Source: Bacteroidia bacterium
GTDB taxonomy: Bacteria; Bacteroidota; Bacteroidia; CAIKAF01
Reading direction: 5' to 3'
Assembly (NCBI GenBank): GCA_016742095.1
Contig: JACVCJ010000015.1
Coordinates: 1-64,000, forward strand
DNA length: 64,000 nucleotides
Each line of letters starts with the position of its first letter. Positions within the stretch are counted from its first letter, which is position 1. This document shows, piece by piece, positions 9,875 to 17,085 of the stretch. The notes under the pieces are model-generated. The model ran no database searches. It had not been told where the DNA came from and saw only the letters and a list, made by a program, of their open reading frames with translations. The position numbers and the translations under genes were made by a program.

Positions 9875-10654
9875 TCATTCCATTTTTTCAACCCCGGCAA
9901 AATAGGGGTCTTTTTCGGCCAGCAGGTTCCACATGTCCCTGCGGATACGGTCGCGCAGTGCCGGTACGTCCGCTTCGGTCAGCCCCTCGGTGGGGTACGG
10001 CGGCAGAAAGTAGATATCGATCTTTCCGAAGGGTTTAAAAAAGATGCCTTTCGGGTCGAAGACCGTACGCGGATGCACGGCCACGAACACGCACAAAGGT
10101 ACTCCGGCCTGCACGGCCAGGCGGAAAGCCCCGTCGTAAAATTCCTTCACCGGCGTGCGGCTTTTGTTGCGCGTACCTTCGGGGTACATAAAAATACTGT
10201 GCGTGCCGCTGCGCAGGTCCTGCCCCAGTTTTTCGAAGCTGCGGCGACGGCTTTCGGCACTGGCACGGTCCACGAACACGCTTACCATGGCAAAGGCCGT
10301 TCCCAGCAGGGGAATGCGTTTAATTTCCTTTTTGGCCAGCACCCGCACGGGCGCCCGCAGCGGAATGGTGGAACAGAACACGTCGAGCAGGCTCACGTGA
10401 TTGCTGCACACTACATAGGTAGTATCTTTGCGGTAATATTCGTCCCGGTTGTGCATGCGGTAACGGACGCCGCAGATGAACATCCAGAAAGCGGCCCAGA
10501 AGGCGCCGTAGCGAAAAAAACGCCTGTCGGCCGTACGCGGAAAAAAAAGTTTCAGGATCAGGGCTGCCGGCAGCACCGTAAGCAGAAAAACCAGGAACCA
10601 GCTCACGGCCCATACCGAATAAATCGGTGAAAATATCGCTCTTATGACCTGCAT
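9875..10654 (-). CDS. 1-acyl-sn-glycerol-3-phosphate acyltransferase family protein
   Basis: 259 residues from ATG 10654; the frame stays open upstream to 10996, but that part is only antisense to gmk. It has an N-terminal membrane segment (~10-35), the NHVSLLD catalytic motif (HX4D) and YPEGTR for phosphate binding, which are the PlsC hallmarks. It acylates a lysophospholipid or related acceptor at the inner membrane. It is convergent with the epimerase (2-base gap) and divergent from gmk (42-base gap). Confidence 0.9.
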   Translation of the reverse strand: MQVIRAIFSPIYSVWAVSWFLVFLLTVLPAALILKLFFPRTADRRFFRYGAFWAAFWMFICGVRYRMHNRDEYYRKDTTYVVCSNHVSLLDVFCSTIPLRAPVRVLAKKEIKRIPLLGTAFAMVSVFVDRASAESRRRSFEKLGQDLRSGTHSIFMYPEGTRNKSRTPVKEFYDGAFRLAVQAGVPLCVFVAVHPRTVFDPKGIFFKPFGKIDIYFLPPYPTEGLTEADVPALRDRIRRDMWNLLAEKDPYFAGVEKME

Positions 10655-10696
10655 TATTTTCAAGTTACAACGAAAATACGGATTTTTGCGCGCAAT

Positions 10697-11278
10697 ATGC
10701 ATCCGAATACACCTGGTAAACTTATTATCTTCTCTGCTCCCTCCGGCGCCGGCAAAACCAGCATCGTACACCGCCTCATGCACGAAATGCCCAACCTCGC
10801 CTTCTCTGTCTCCGCCTGTACCCGCGAACAGCGGCCCGGTGAAGTGCACGGAAAGGACTACTATTTCATGACCATCGAGGAATTTAAACAGAAAGCGGCC
10901 AACAACGAATTTGTGGAATGGGAAGAGGTGTATACCAACGGTTTTTACGGCACCCTGCGCAGCGAGATCGAGAACATACGCAACAGCGGTCGCCACGTAC
11001 TTTTTGATGTGGACGTGGAAGGTGGACTGAGCCTTAAAAGCATCTACGGCGACGATGCCCTGGCCATTTTTGTGATGCCGCCCTCCGTAGAAGTACTGGA
11101 GACCCGCCTGCGCGGACGTGGTACCGAAAACGAGGAATCTTTGCAGAAACGACTGAAAAAAGCCATTAAAGAACTCGATTATTACAGTAAATTTGATGTA
11201 GTGGTCCTGAACGACGTCCTGGCCGATGCCGTTGTGGAAGCCAGGGAAAAGATCAACGAATTTATACGAACGCCATGA
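10697..11278 (+). CDS. gmk: Guanylate kinase
   Basis: 193 residues, the normal length. It phosphorylates GMP to GDP. Walker A is SAPSGAGKTS at residues 13-22. SACTREQRPGEVHGKDYYF is the GMP-binding segment and DVDVEGGLSLK the conserved DVDxQG-type region (Glu in place of the usual Gln). ATG 10697 has an imperfect -7 box (GATTTTTG) ending 8 bases before it, so the leader is short. It overlaps the next gene by 4 bases (ATGA). Confidence 0.96.
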   Translation: MHPNTPGKLIIFSAPSGAGKTSIVHRLMHEMPNLAFSVSACTREQRPGEVHGKDYYFMTIEEFKQKAANNEFVEWEEVYTNGFYGTLRSEIENIRNSGRHVLFDVDVEGGLSLKSIYGDDALAIFVMPPSVEVLETRLRGRGTENEESLQKRLKKAIKELDYYSKFDVVVLNDVLADAVVEAREKINEFIRTP

Positions 11279-11886
11279 ATGTAAAAAAGCCCGTGAACCT
11301 CCGTCTGTATATCGGCATAGCCATACTGGTCATTGCCGTTTTCACCGGGTACGGGATCTTTAAACGCCTGCGTTCGGCCGGCAGCCAGACGGTAGTGACC
11401 CATGAGGCCATCATCGAAGAAATTAAGACCATGGGCAAGATGGAACTGGCTACCCTGTACGTAAAAGACATCATCGAGTACAAAGAAGAACGTGCCTTTC
11501 TGCCCGACAGTAAAGTATTGCTGATGGTCAGCGGCGAAGTGAACGGTTGTGTAGATCTTCAGAAACTGAAGGACAAAGACCTGGAACTGAGCGAGGATAA
11601 GCTGCTGGTATACCTGCCTCCGCCGGAGATCTGCTTCAGTAAGGTAGACCACGAACATTCCAAAGTGTACGAAAAAACCTCCTGGATACTGCTGGACGAC
11701 GATGCCGAACTGATCGACAAGACCTACAAGGAAGCCGATAAGTACCTGAAAAGCCCCGCCGTGACCCAGAAAGCCATGCAGACGGCCGCCGAAAAAGCGC
11801 CCGAAATACTGGAACCGATCTTTAAGAAGATCTCCGGTAAAAAAACGGTGGAGGTACGTTTCCGCACTACGCCCGTACTTCCTTAA
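11275..11886 (+). CDS. DUF4230-type membrane-anchored protein
   Basis: 203 residues with one N-terminal transmembrane helix (LYIGIAILVIAVFTGYGIF, ~10-28) and an exported domain. VTHEAIIEEIKTMGKMELATLYVKD and the strand VSGEVNGCVDLQKL fit the DUF4230 pattern. Function unknown in the family. Coupled to gmk by an ATGA overlap; its stop overlaps the convergent zinc-ribbon gene by four bases. Confidence 0.8.
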   Translation: MNVKKPVNLRLYIGIAILVIAVFTGYGIFKRLRSAGSQTVVTHEAIIEEIKTMGKMELATLYVKDIIEYKEERAFLPDSKVLLMVSGEVNGCVDLQKLKDKDLELSEDKLLVYLPPPEICFSKVDHEHSKVYEKTSWILLDDDAELIDKTYKEADKYLKSPAVTQKAMQTAAEKAPEILEPIFKKISGKKTVEVRFRTTPVLP

Positions 11887-12998
11887 AATCCGCCCTGGAA
11901 GATCAGGAACAATATCAGTATCAGCAATAATCCCCCGATCACTGCCAGCGCAATTTTCCAGGCGCTGTAGGGTCGTTCGCCCTGTACCTCGCCCGTGCGC
12001 GCGTTGATGAGAAAGCGGTATACCTTATCGTTGTAGCGGTAGGCGCTGATGTACAGCGGCAGCAGGATATGCTTGAACGTAACCTCGTTGTAATCCGTGT
12101 CCATGGAGGAAATACGCTGCTCATCCCCGCCGATGTCCCGGCATACGCTCTGGCGTATAAAACTGTCCATTTTGCCTTTGGCATTCCCGAAACCGTTCTC
12201 CAGGTTCACAGAATATACTTCGGACTGGAAACCGCTCAGGTACTGATCGTTGAAGGGCACCAGGTTGTGCAGGTCCCAGGGTTCCAGCTTTTCAATGATG
12301 CTCAGGGGCAGGCTGTTCGCCGCCATAATGAGTATATCGTCGAAACTGTCGTGTACATTGCCGTAGGCCGCGCTCCAGCGTATGTGCCGCACCTGCCGCG
12401 TACGCTGCACGCTTTGCCCGTTTTCGGTGGTGGTATAGGCTTCTGTTACGTAATACGCATCACCCCGCATGCCGGTATAATCGGTATCCGTTTCAGCATC
12501 AAAGGTCCAGTAGGGGATATACATGCCCTTTAAACGGTCTGCATAATCGCCGAATTTCTTCAGGTCGTTGGGGGCGAACCAGAGTCCTTTCAGCCAGTCC
12601 CTGAACTTGGCATGGGCCTGTTTGTTATCGATGGCAAAGGGCAGCACGTAGTGCGGTTTGATAAAGCGCGCCGTAGAGCTGGCCGCAACCACCAGGGCCG
12701 TATCGCAGAAGGGACAGTTGACCGAGGTAACATTGGGCGGCAACGTAGTAGTGGCCCCGCAGGCATTGCATTTGGCGGCGTGCTGCTCTTCGGTCTCGCT
12801 TACGGAGGCCATTTCGCGGATCATCGCTTCAAAATCGTGCTCTTTTACTTCGGCGGTCTCTTCCTCAGCCACTTCGATCTCGTTGGTGGTACCGCAATAC
12901 GAACATTGCAGGCTGGTGGTGCCGGGCGCATATTTCAGGTCGCCTCCGCAGGATCTGCAGCGGATATGACCCAGTGTTTCCGTTTCGTTGTTTTCCAT
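11883..12998 (-). CDS. Double zinc-ribbon membrane protein
   Basis: 371 residues. Two CxxC...CxxC zinc ribbons lie at the N-terminus: CRSCGG...CSYCG (~11-37) and CNACGA...CPFCD (~78-99). A beta-rich middle follows, including YIPYWTFDAETDTDYTG. A single transmembrane helix sits at the C-terminus (IALAVIGGLLLILILFLIF). Proteins of this type are often found beside SPFH/YdjI-like genes, as here, where the SPFH gene ends 18 bases upstream. The pair may form a membrane-associated complex; function unknown. Confidence 0.8.
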   Translation of the reverse strand: MENNETETLGHIRCRSCGGDLKYAPGTTSLQCSYCGTTNEIEVAEEETAEVKEHDFEAMIREMASVSETEEQHAAKCNACGATTTLPPNVTSVNCPFCDTALVVAASSTARFIKPHYVLPFAIDNKQAHAKFRDWLKGLWFAPNDLKKFGDYADRLKGMYIPYWTFDAETDTDYTGMRGDAYYVTEAYTTTENGQSVQRTRQVRHIRWSAAYGNVHDSFDDILIMAANSLPLSIIEKLEPWDLHNLVPFNDQYLSGFQSEVYSVNLENGFGNAKGKMDSFIRQSVCRDIGGDEQRISSMDTDYNEVTFKHILLPLYISAYRYNDKVYRFLINARTGEVQGERPYSAWKIALAVIGGLLLILILFLIFQGGF

Positions 12999-13016
12999 AG
13001 GGATGATGCGGCGGGT

Positions 13017-14114
13017 TTAGGCCAGTGGCGGCGGAACGTTGGCAAAGATGGTGGCCAGTTCGGGTATCTGTCCGGCCGGGGTCCAGGCGCCCATGCCCGT
13101 TTTCCACACCAGGCTTTCGCGGGTGATCTGTCCCTGTGCGGCCATACCGCTGAGTACGCCGTTATCGAAGGGGCCCTGCTGCTGTCCGTTCACCGCTACG
13201 AACCAGATGGCCTGGTTGGGCAGCGGCGGCGGGTTCTGCTGGTTTTGCTGGCCCTGCATGTTCTGTTGCATCATTCCGCTCATCATACCACCCATGGCCA
13301 TGCCCATTCCCGCACCCATACCGGCGCCCATCAGTCCGCCCGGGTTATCGGCCGAGGCTTCGATGGCCTTGGCTGCCTTCATCTGGGTCAGTTTGGCCAT
13401 ATCGATCTTGTTGAGACGGCTGTATTCGAAGATCTCTTTCTTGAGCTCTTCGGGCATGCTTACGTTCTCTACCAGGAAATCGGTGATCTCCAGTCCGTAG
13501 GCCGTAAAGCGGTCGTTCAGTTTTTCTCTGCCCAGCTGGGAAAGTTCTTCCAGGTTGGCCGCGAATTTTTCCACGGGAATATTGCCTTCGCCGATGGCAT
13601 CGCTGAACTTGGTCACCACCAGGGTGCGCAGCTGTCCATTGATCTCTTCGGTGGTGAAACGGCCCGAGGTACCGGCGATCTCTTTCAGGAAAAGCCCGGC
13701 ATCGCTCACCCGGAAGCTGTAGTTGCCGAAGGCGCGCAGCTCGATGAAACCGAAGCGGTCATCGTCCAGCGTAACGGGATTTTTGGTGCCCCATTTCTGA
13801 TCGGTGAACTGCCGGGTGCTCACAAAGAACACATCGGCCTTAAAGGGACTGTTGAAACCGTATTTCCAGCCTTTGAGCGTGGCCAGGATCGGCATGTTCT
13901 GGGTTTCCAGCGTGTACATGCCCGGCCCGAACACGTCGGCGATCTTACCTTCGTTCAGGAAAACGGCCGCCTGGCTTTCGCGTACGGTGAGTTTGGCGCC
14001 GTATTTTATTTCGTCCTGGTAACGCGGGAAACGCCATACCAGCGTATCACCCGTTTCGTCTTTCCAGTCGATGATGTCAACAAATTCGTTGCGTATTTTG
14101 TCAAACAGACCCAT
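13017..14114 (-). CDS. SPFH-domain (YdjI-like) protein with C-terminal GYF_2 domain
   Basis: 365 residues. The N-terminal SPFH/band-7-like part (~20-270) begins MGLFDKIRNEFVDIIDW and includes VFGPGMYTLETQNMPIL. A Gly/Met/Gln-rich linker (~278-315) follows. The C-terminal GYF_2-type module (~318-360) has IWFVAVNGQQQGPFDNG and the VWKTGMGAWTPA tail, a peptide-binding fold. There is no clear transmembrane segment, so it may sit on the membrane surface or on the zinc-ribbon partner cotranscribed next to it. Family knowledge links such proteins to membrane stress and virion-like assemblies, but no firm role. Confidence 0.82.
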   Translation of the reverse strand: MGLFDKIRNEFVDIIDWKDETGDTLVWRFPRYQDEIKYGAKLTVRESQAAVFLNEGKIADVFGPGMYTLETQNMPILATLKGWKYGFNSPFKADVFFVSTRQFTDQKWGTKNPVTLDDDRFGFIELRAFGNYSFRVSDAGLFLKEIAGTSGRFTTEEINGQLRTLVVTKFSDAIGEGNIPVEKFAANLEELSQLGREKLNDRFTAYGLEITDFLVENVSMPEELKKEIFEYSRLNKIDMAKLTQMKAAKAIEASADNPGGLMGAGMGAGMGMAMGGMMSGMMQQNMQGQQNQQNPPPLPNQAIWFVAVNGQQQGPFDNGVLSGMAAQGQITRESLVWKTGMGAWTPAGQIPELATIFANVPPPLA

Positions 14115-14192
14115 AGTAATTGGTATTTATTTTGTTCTTACGAATATACGGTTTTTTGAAGGCAGTGTTTCAGACTTTCTATGAATACTGTG

Positions 14193-15386
14193 TTACGTTC
14201 TGCGAAGTTGGTCCAGCGCCAGATAAACCATAAGTCCCATGCCGGTCTTGAGCGCTTCCTCGTCGATATCGAAATGCGGATTGTGTACATTGGCCGTGAT
14301 GCCTTTTCCCGGATTGCCCGTGCCCAGGCGGTAAAAACAGCAGGGTACGTACTGGGTGTAATAGGCAAAATCTTCGGCGGTCATACGCAGATCCAGCTCC
14401 CTTACCTGTTCCGCACCCAGGTATTCGATGGCTGCCCGGCGGCAGGCTTCTGTCAGTTTCGGATCGTTATACAATACAGGGTATCCTTTTTCGATACGTA
14501 CCTCGGCCGTGGCGCCGTGTTCCTTAGCCACCCGACCGGCTATTTCCTGCAGCAGCACATGCACGCGTGCACGCCAGTCCTCGTCCATGGTACGTAGCGT
14601 ACCTTCTACGTCCATGGTATCGGGAATTACATTGGTGGCGCCTTCGGCGATCACTTTTCCGAAGGAGAGCACCATAGGCGTATCTGCCGGTTTCTGTTCC
14701 TCTATTTCTTTTTTCAGGGCCAGCAGCGTGTGCATACCGGCCGTAATGGGGTCGATATTCAGCTGGGGCGTGGCCGCGTGGCCACCTTTGCCCGTAAACG
14801 TAATGTACAGTTCATCGGTAGAGGCCATGTACTGTCCGCTGCGGAAACCTACCGTACCCGCCGGCAGCGGCGTAAATACGTGCTGGGCCAGTCCGGCCTG
14901 CGGACGCGGGTTTTCCAGCACTCCCTCTTTGATCATCAGGGAGGCTCCGCCCGGCAGTTTTTCTTCGCCCGGCTGAAACACAAAGGAGATCATTCCTTTC
15001 CACTGTGTGCGGAACTTTTGCAGTATTTTCAGGGCACCCAGCAGCGAAGCCGTATGTACGTCGTGCCCGCAGGCATGCATGATGCCCGGGTTCTGCGAAG
15101 CGTATTCCGCGCCCGTTCTTTCGTGTATCGGCAGGGCGTCTGTATCGGCCCGCAGGAAAATACAGGGGCCTTCGGCGTCCGCGCCGGAAAGTGCGCCGTG
15201 TATACCGTGACCGGCAATACCGTTGCGGTGTTCAATGCCCCATTCTGTAAGTTTTGCAGAAATGTAAGCCGCCGTTCTTTCTTCCATGAACGACAGTTCC
15301 GGGTGGCGGTGCAGGTGCCTGCGAATGGCCACGATGTCGGGGAATATCGTCTCCGCTTCCTGTTTTATTTCTTTTACCAGGTCCAT
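14193..15386 (-). CDS. M20 family amidohydrolase/carboxypeptidase
   Basis: 397 residues. ATG 15386 is chosen; a GTG at 15405 would overlap the upstream gene. It has RRHLHRHPELSF at the start, the metal motif MHACGHDVHTA (~100) and PGEEKLPGGA (~135) with the catalytic Glu, as in HipO/N-acyl-L-amino acid amidohydrolases. It probably releases an amino acid from an N-acyl or peptide substrate. It is the last gene of a tight minus-strand unit, 7 bases after the DUF4258 gene. Confidence 0.92.
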   Translation of the reverse strand: MDLVKEIKQEAETIFPDIVAIRRHLHRHPELSFMEERTAAYISAKLTEWGIEHRNGIAGHGIHGALSGADAEGPCIFLRADTDALPIHERTGAEYASQNPGIMHACGHDVHTASLLGALKILQKFRTQWKGMISFVFQPGEEKLPGGASLMIKEGVLENPRPQAGLAQHVFTPLPAGTVGFRSGQYMASTDELYITFTGKGGHAATPQLNIDPITAGMHTLLALKKEIEEQKPADTPMVLSFGKVIAEGATNVIPDTMDVEGTLRTMDEDWRARVHVLLQEIAGRVAKEHGATAEVRIEKGYPVLYNDPKLTEACRRAAIEYLGAEQVRELDLRMTAEDFAYYTQYVPCCFYRLGTGNPGKGITANVHNPHFDIDEEALKTGMGLMVYLALDQLRRT

Positions 15387-15393
15387 ATGCTTG

Positions 15394-15807
15394 TTAATTA
15401 CAGGCACAGGGGTGCTCTTCGCCCAGGTCTATGGCCGTTACCACCACCATTTCGCTTGCACACTGTGCAAATATGATACGCAGTTCCTGCCCGTCGGCGC
15501 TGTTGCCTTCCAGGGCCCAGCGCGGGCAGCGTTCGTTATCCGGTTCGCTCTTGGCCAGGTTCACCCGACCGGTCCTGCGCACTTCCTGTATCTCGGCTTC
15601 GGAGATCTGGCGGCAATTCATGCGGCAGCGGGCGTGTTTGCTGTATTCCAGCTGCAGGCTGTCGCGGTCAAAGGTTTCCGAGGCCGTGTTGCGTGCGGTC
15701 TGCCTGCCCGGTTTTGCATCGCGGCCGGCCGAAAAATACCAGGCCAGCACGCCGATCAGCAGCAGCGGCAATACGATCCGAAAAAGTGAAGAGTTCCTGT
15801 TCTGCAT
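15394..15807 (-). CDS. DUF4258-type membrane-anchored protein
   Basis: 137 residues from ATG 15807, which overlaps the upstream stop by one base (TAATG); a GTG at 15819 is less likely. An N-terminal transmembrane anchor (FRIVLPLLLIGVLAWYFSAG) is followed by YSKHARCRMNCRQISEAEIQ, the mark of DUF4258, and several cysteines, ending HPCACN. Some DUF4258 members resemble RelE-like RNases, but an exported, Cys-rich form like this is unlikely to be a toxin. Function unknown. Confidence 0.78.
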   Translation of the reverse strand: MQNRNSSLFRIVLPLLLIGVLAWYFSAGRDAKPGRQTARNTASETFDRDSLQLEYSKHARCRMNCRQISEAEIQEVRRTGRVNLAKSEPDNERCPRWALEGNSADGQELRIIFAQCASEMVVVTAIDLGEEHPCACN

Positions 15808-16970
15808 TATTTTTTGCACCGGTAGGGGCCGGCATCCCTGCTCATATTTTTGAATTTATTGGCGGCGTCGATCTGTACAAAACGCTCGTTGCTGTTGTTG
15901 TACACACAGATATTGGCCGGGTTCTCCTCTATTTTGCGCTGGTCTTTATCCCAGATGCCGTCGTAAAGGATGAACGGCGTGTCTTTTTTCAGCTTGAACC
16001 AGATCAGCAGGCCCATCTGGGTCTGTTTCGACGGTTTGTACTTCTTATCTCTTTCGAAATGATTGTTGTACACTTCCACGTTCTGGGGCAGCGGATCGTA
16101 AGCTTCGTCCCTGTAGGGGCGCTGCGAGAGGTAAAAGCTCACGATGCCGCAGGAGGCCGTGCGGTTGTTGACAATGCGGTTCTGGTACACTTTTACGTCG
16201 GAACAGGCCAGCACCAGTACGCCCGTACCGGGAGGCACCTCGCCCACGATATTGCCTTTGGGGGCAAAATTGCGGTAGTTGTTCTCGACCACCGTGTTAT
16301 TGTACACCTGGATGTTACCGCCTTTTTTCATGGGCAGTTCCGGCAGGTCGAACACCAGTATGCCGCCTGTATTGTTCTTTGCCAGGCATTCGTACACTCT
16401 GGCATCGCGGCAGTTCTCGATCTCGATGCCGGCCACATTGTAAAAGGCTTCGCAGCGGCGCACTTCCACGCGGGTGCTCTGTCCCACGTATATGCCTGCG
16501 TCCGAGGCCCCGATGGCCGTACAGCTGTCCAGCACCACATCCGTGCAGCTTACCGGGTAAAAGCCGTAGGCTCCGTTCCTGGGACCGGGTTTAGCCGTCC
16601 ACTCGGTTTTTACCTTGTATACGTAAATACGGCTGGTGTTCAGCATTTTTATACAGTCGCCCTTGGCATTGCGGATGGTAAAACCGATGAGGCTTACGTT
16701 CTCGCAGCGGTTTATCTTGAGGCCTTCGGCACCGTCGATCTGTTCGGAAAAGTCGAAGATACTGGCGTTCTTACCGGCCCCGAGCAGGGTAATGTTCTTC
16801 TTGTCATCCAGCAGCAGGGCGCGGTTAAAACGATATGTACCGGCAGGCAGCTGAATGGTATCTCCGTCGGCCGCCTCAATAAGGCTGGTCTGTATCTTCC
16901 GGAATACCTCCTCCTGGGCCGGGAGAAGCAGCGGGCAGAGCAGAGCAATGATCAGGAACAGTTTTTTCAT
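15807..16970 (-). CDS. Secreted right-handed parallel beta-helix protein
   Basis: 387 residues with signal peptide (LLCPLLLPAQ). It begins as a family of carbohydrate-active or scaffold beta-helices: FRKIQTSLIEAADGDTIQLPAGTY. Repeated coils follow, with VxNNxxxN and GIxVxxS strings over residues ~60-330 (PbH1 repeats). There is no T9SS tail. Substrates of such proteins are usually acidic polysaccharides, but no catalytic residues can be named here. First gene of the coupled beta-helix/DUF4258/M20 unit. Confidence 0.85.
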   Translation of the reverse strand: MKKLFLIIALLCPLLLPAQEEVFRKIQTSLIEAADGDTIQLPAGTYRFNRALLLDDKKNITLLGAGKNASIFDFSEQIDGAEGLKINRCENVSLIGFTIRNAKGDCIKMLNTSRIYVYKVKTEWTAKPGPRNGAYGFYPVSCTDVVLDSCTAIGASDAGIYVGQSTRVEVRRCEAFYNVAGIEIENCRDARVYECLAKNNTGGILVFDLPELPMKKGGNIQVYNNTVVENNYRNFAPKGNIVGEVPPGTGVLVLACSDVKVYQNRIVNNRTASCGIVSFYLSQRPYRDEAYDPLPQNVEVYNNHFERDKKYKPSKQTQMGLLIWFKLKKDTPFILYDGIWDKDQRKIEENPANICVYNNSNERFVQIDAANKFKNMSRDAGPYRCKK

Positions 16971-17043
16971 GGGTATATACTTCCTCTCAAATGTACTATC
17001 TTCTTTGCAATTTGCCCAGTGACGCGTGTACTTTTTACGTCAA

Positions 17044-17076
17044 TTGCTTATATTTACAACCGGCTTTGTATCTTTG
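17044..17076 (+). promoter_or_regulatory. Promoter of the hybrid histidine kinase gene
   Basis: TTG at 17044-17046, 22 bases, then TATCTTTG at 17069-17076 match the Bacteroidota -33/-7 pattern. The ATG follows nine bases after the -7 box, so the leader is very short. Confidence 0.5.
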
Positions 17077-17085
17077 GTATAGGGT

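Noticed and set aside
10655-10996. N-terminal extension of the acyltransferase
   Set aside because: The extra 114 codons are antisense to gmk and add no signal or domain; ATG 10654 gives a normal PlsC-type start.
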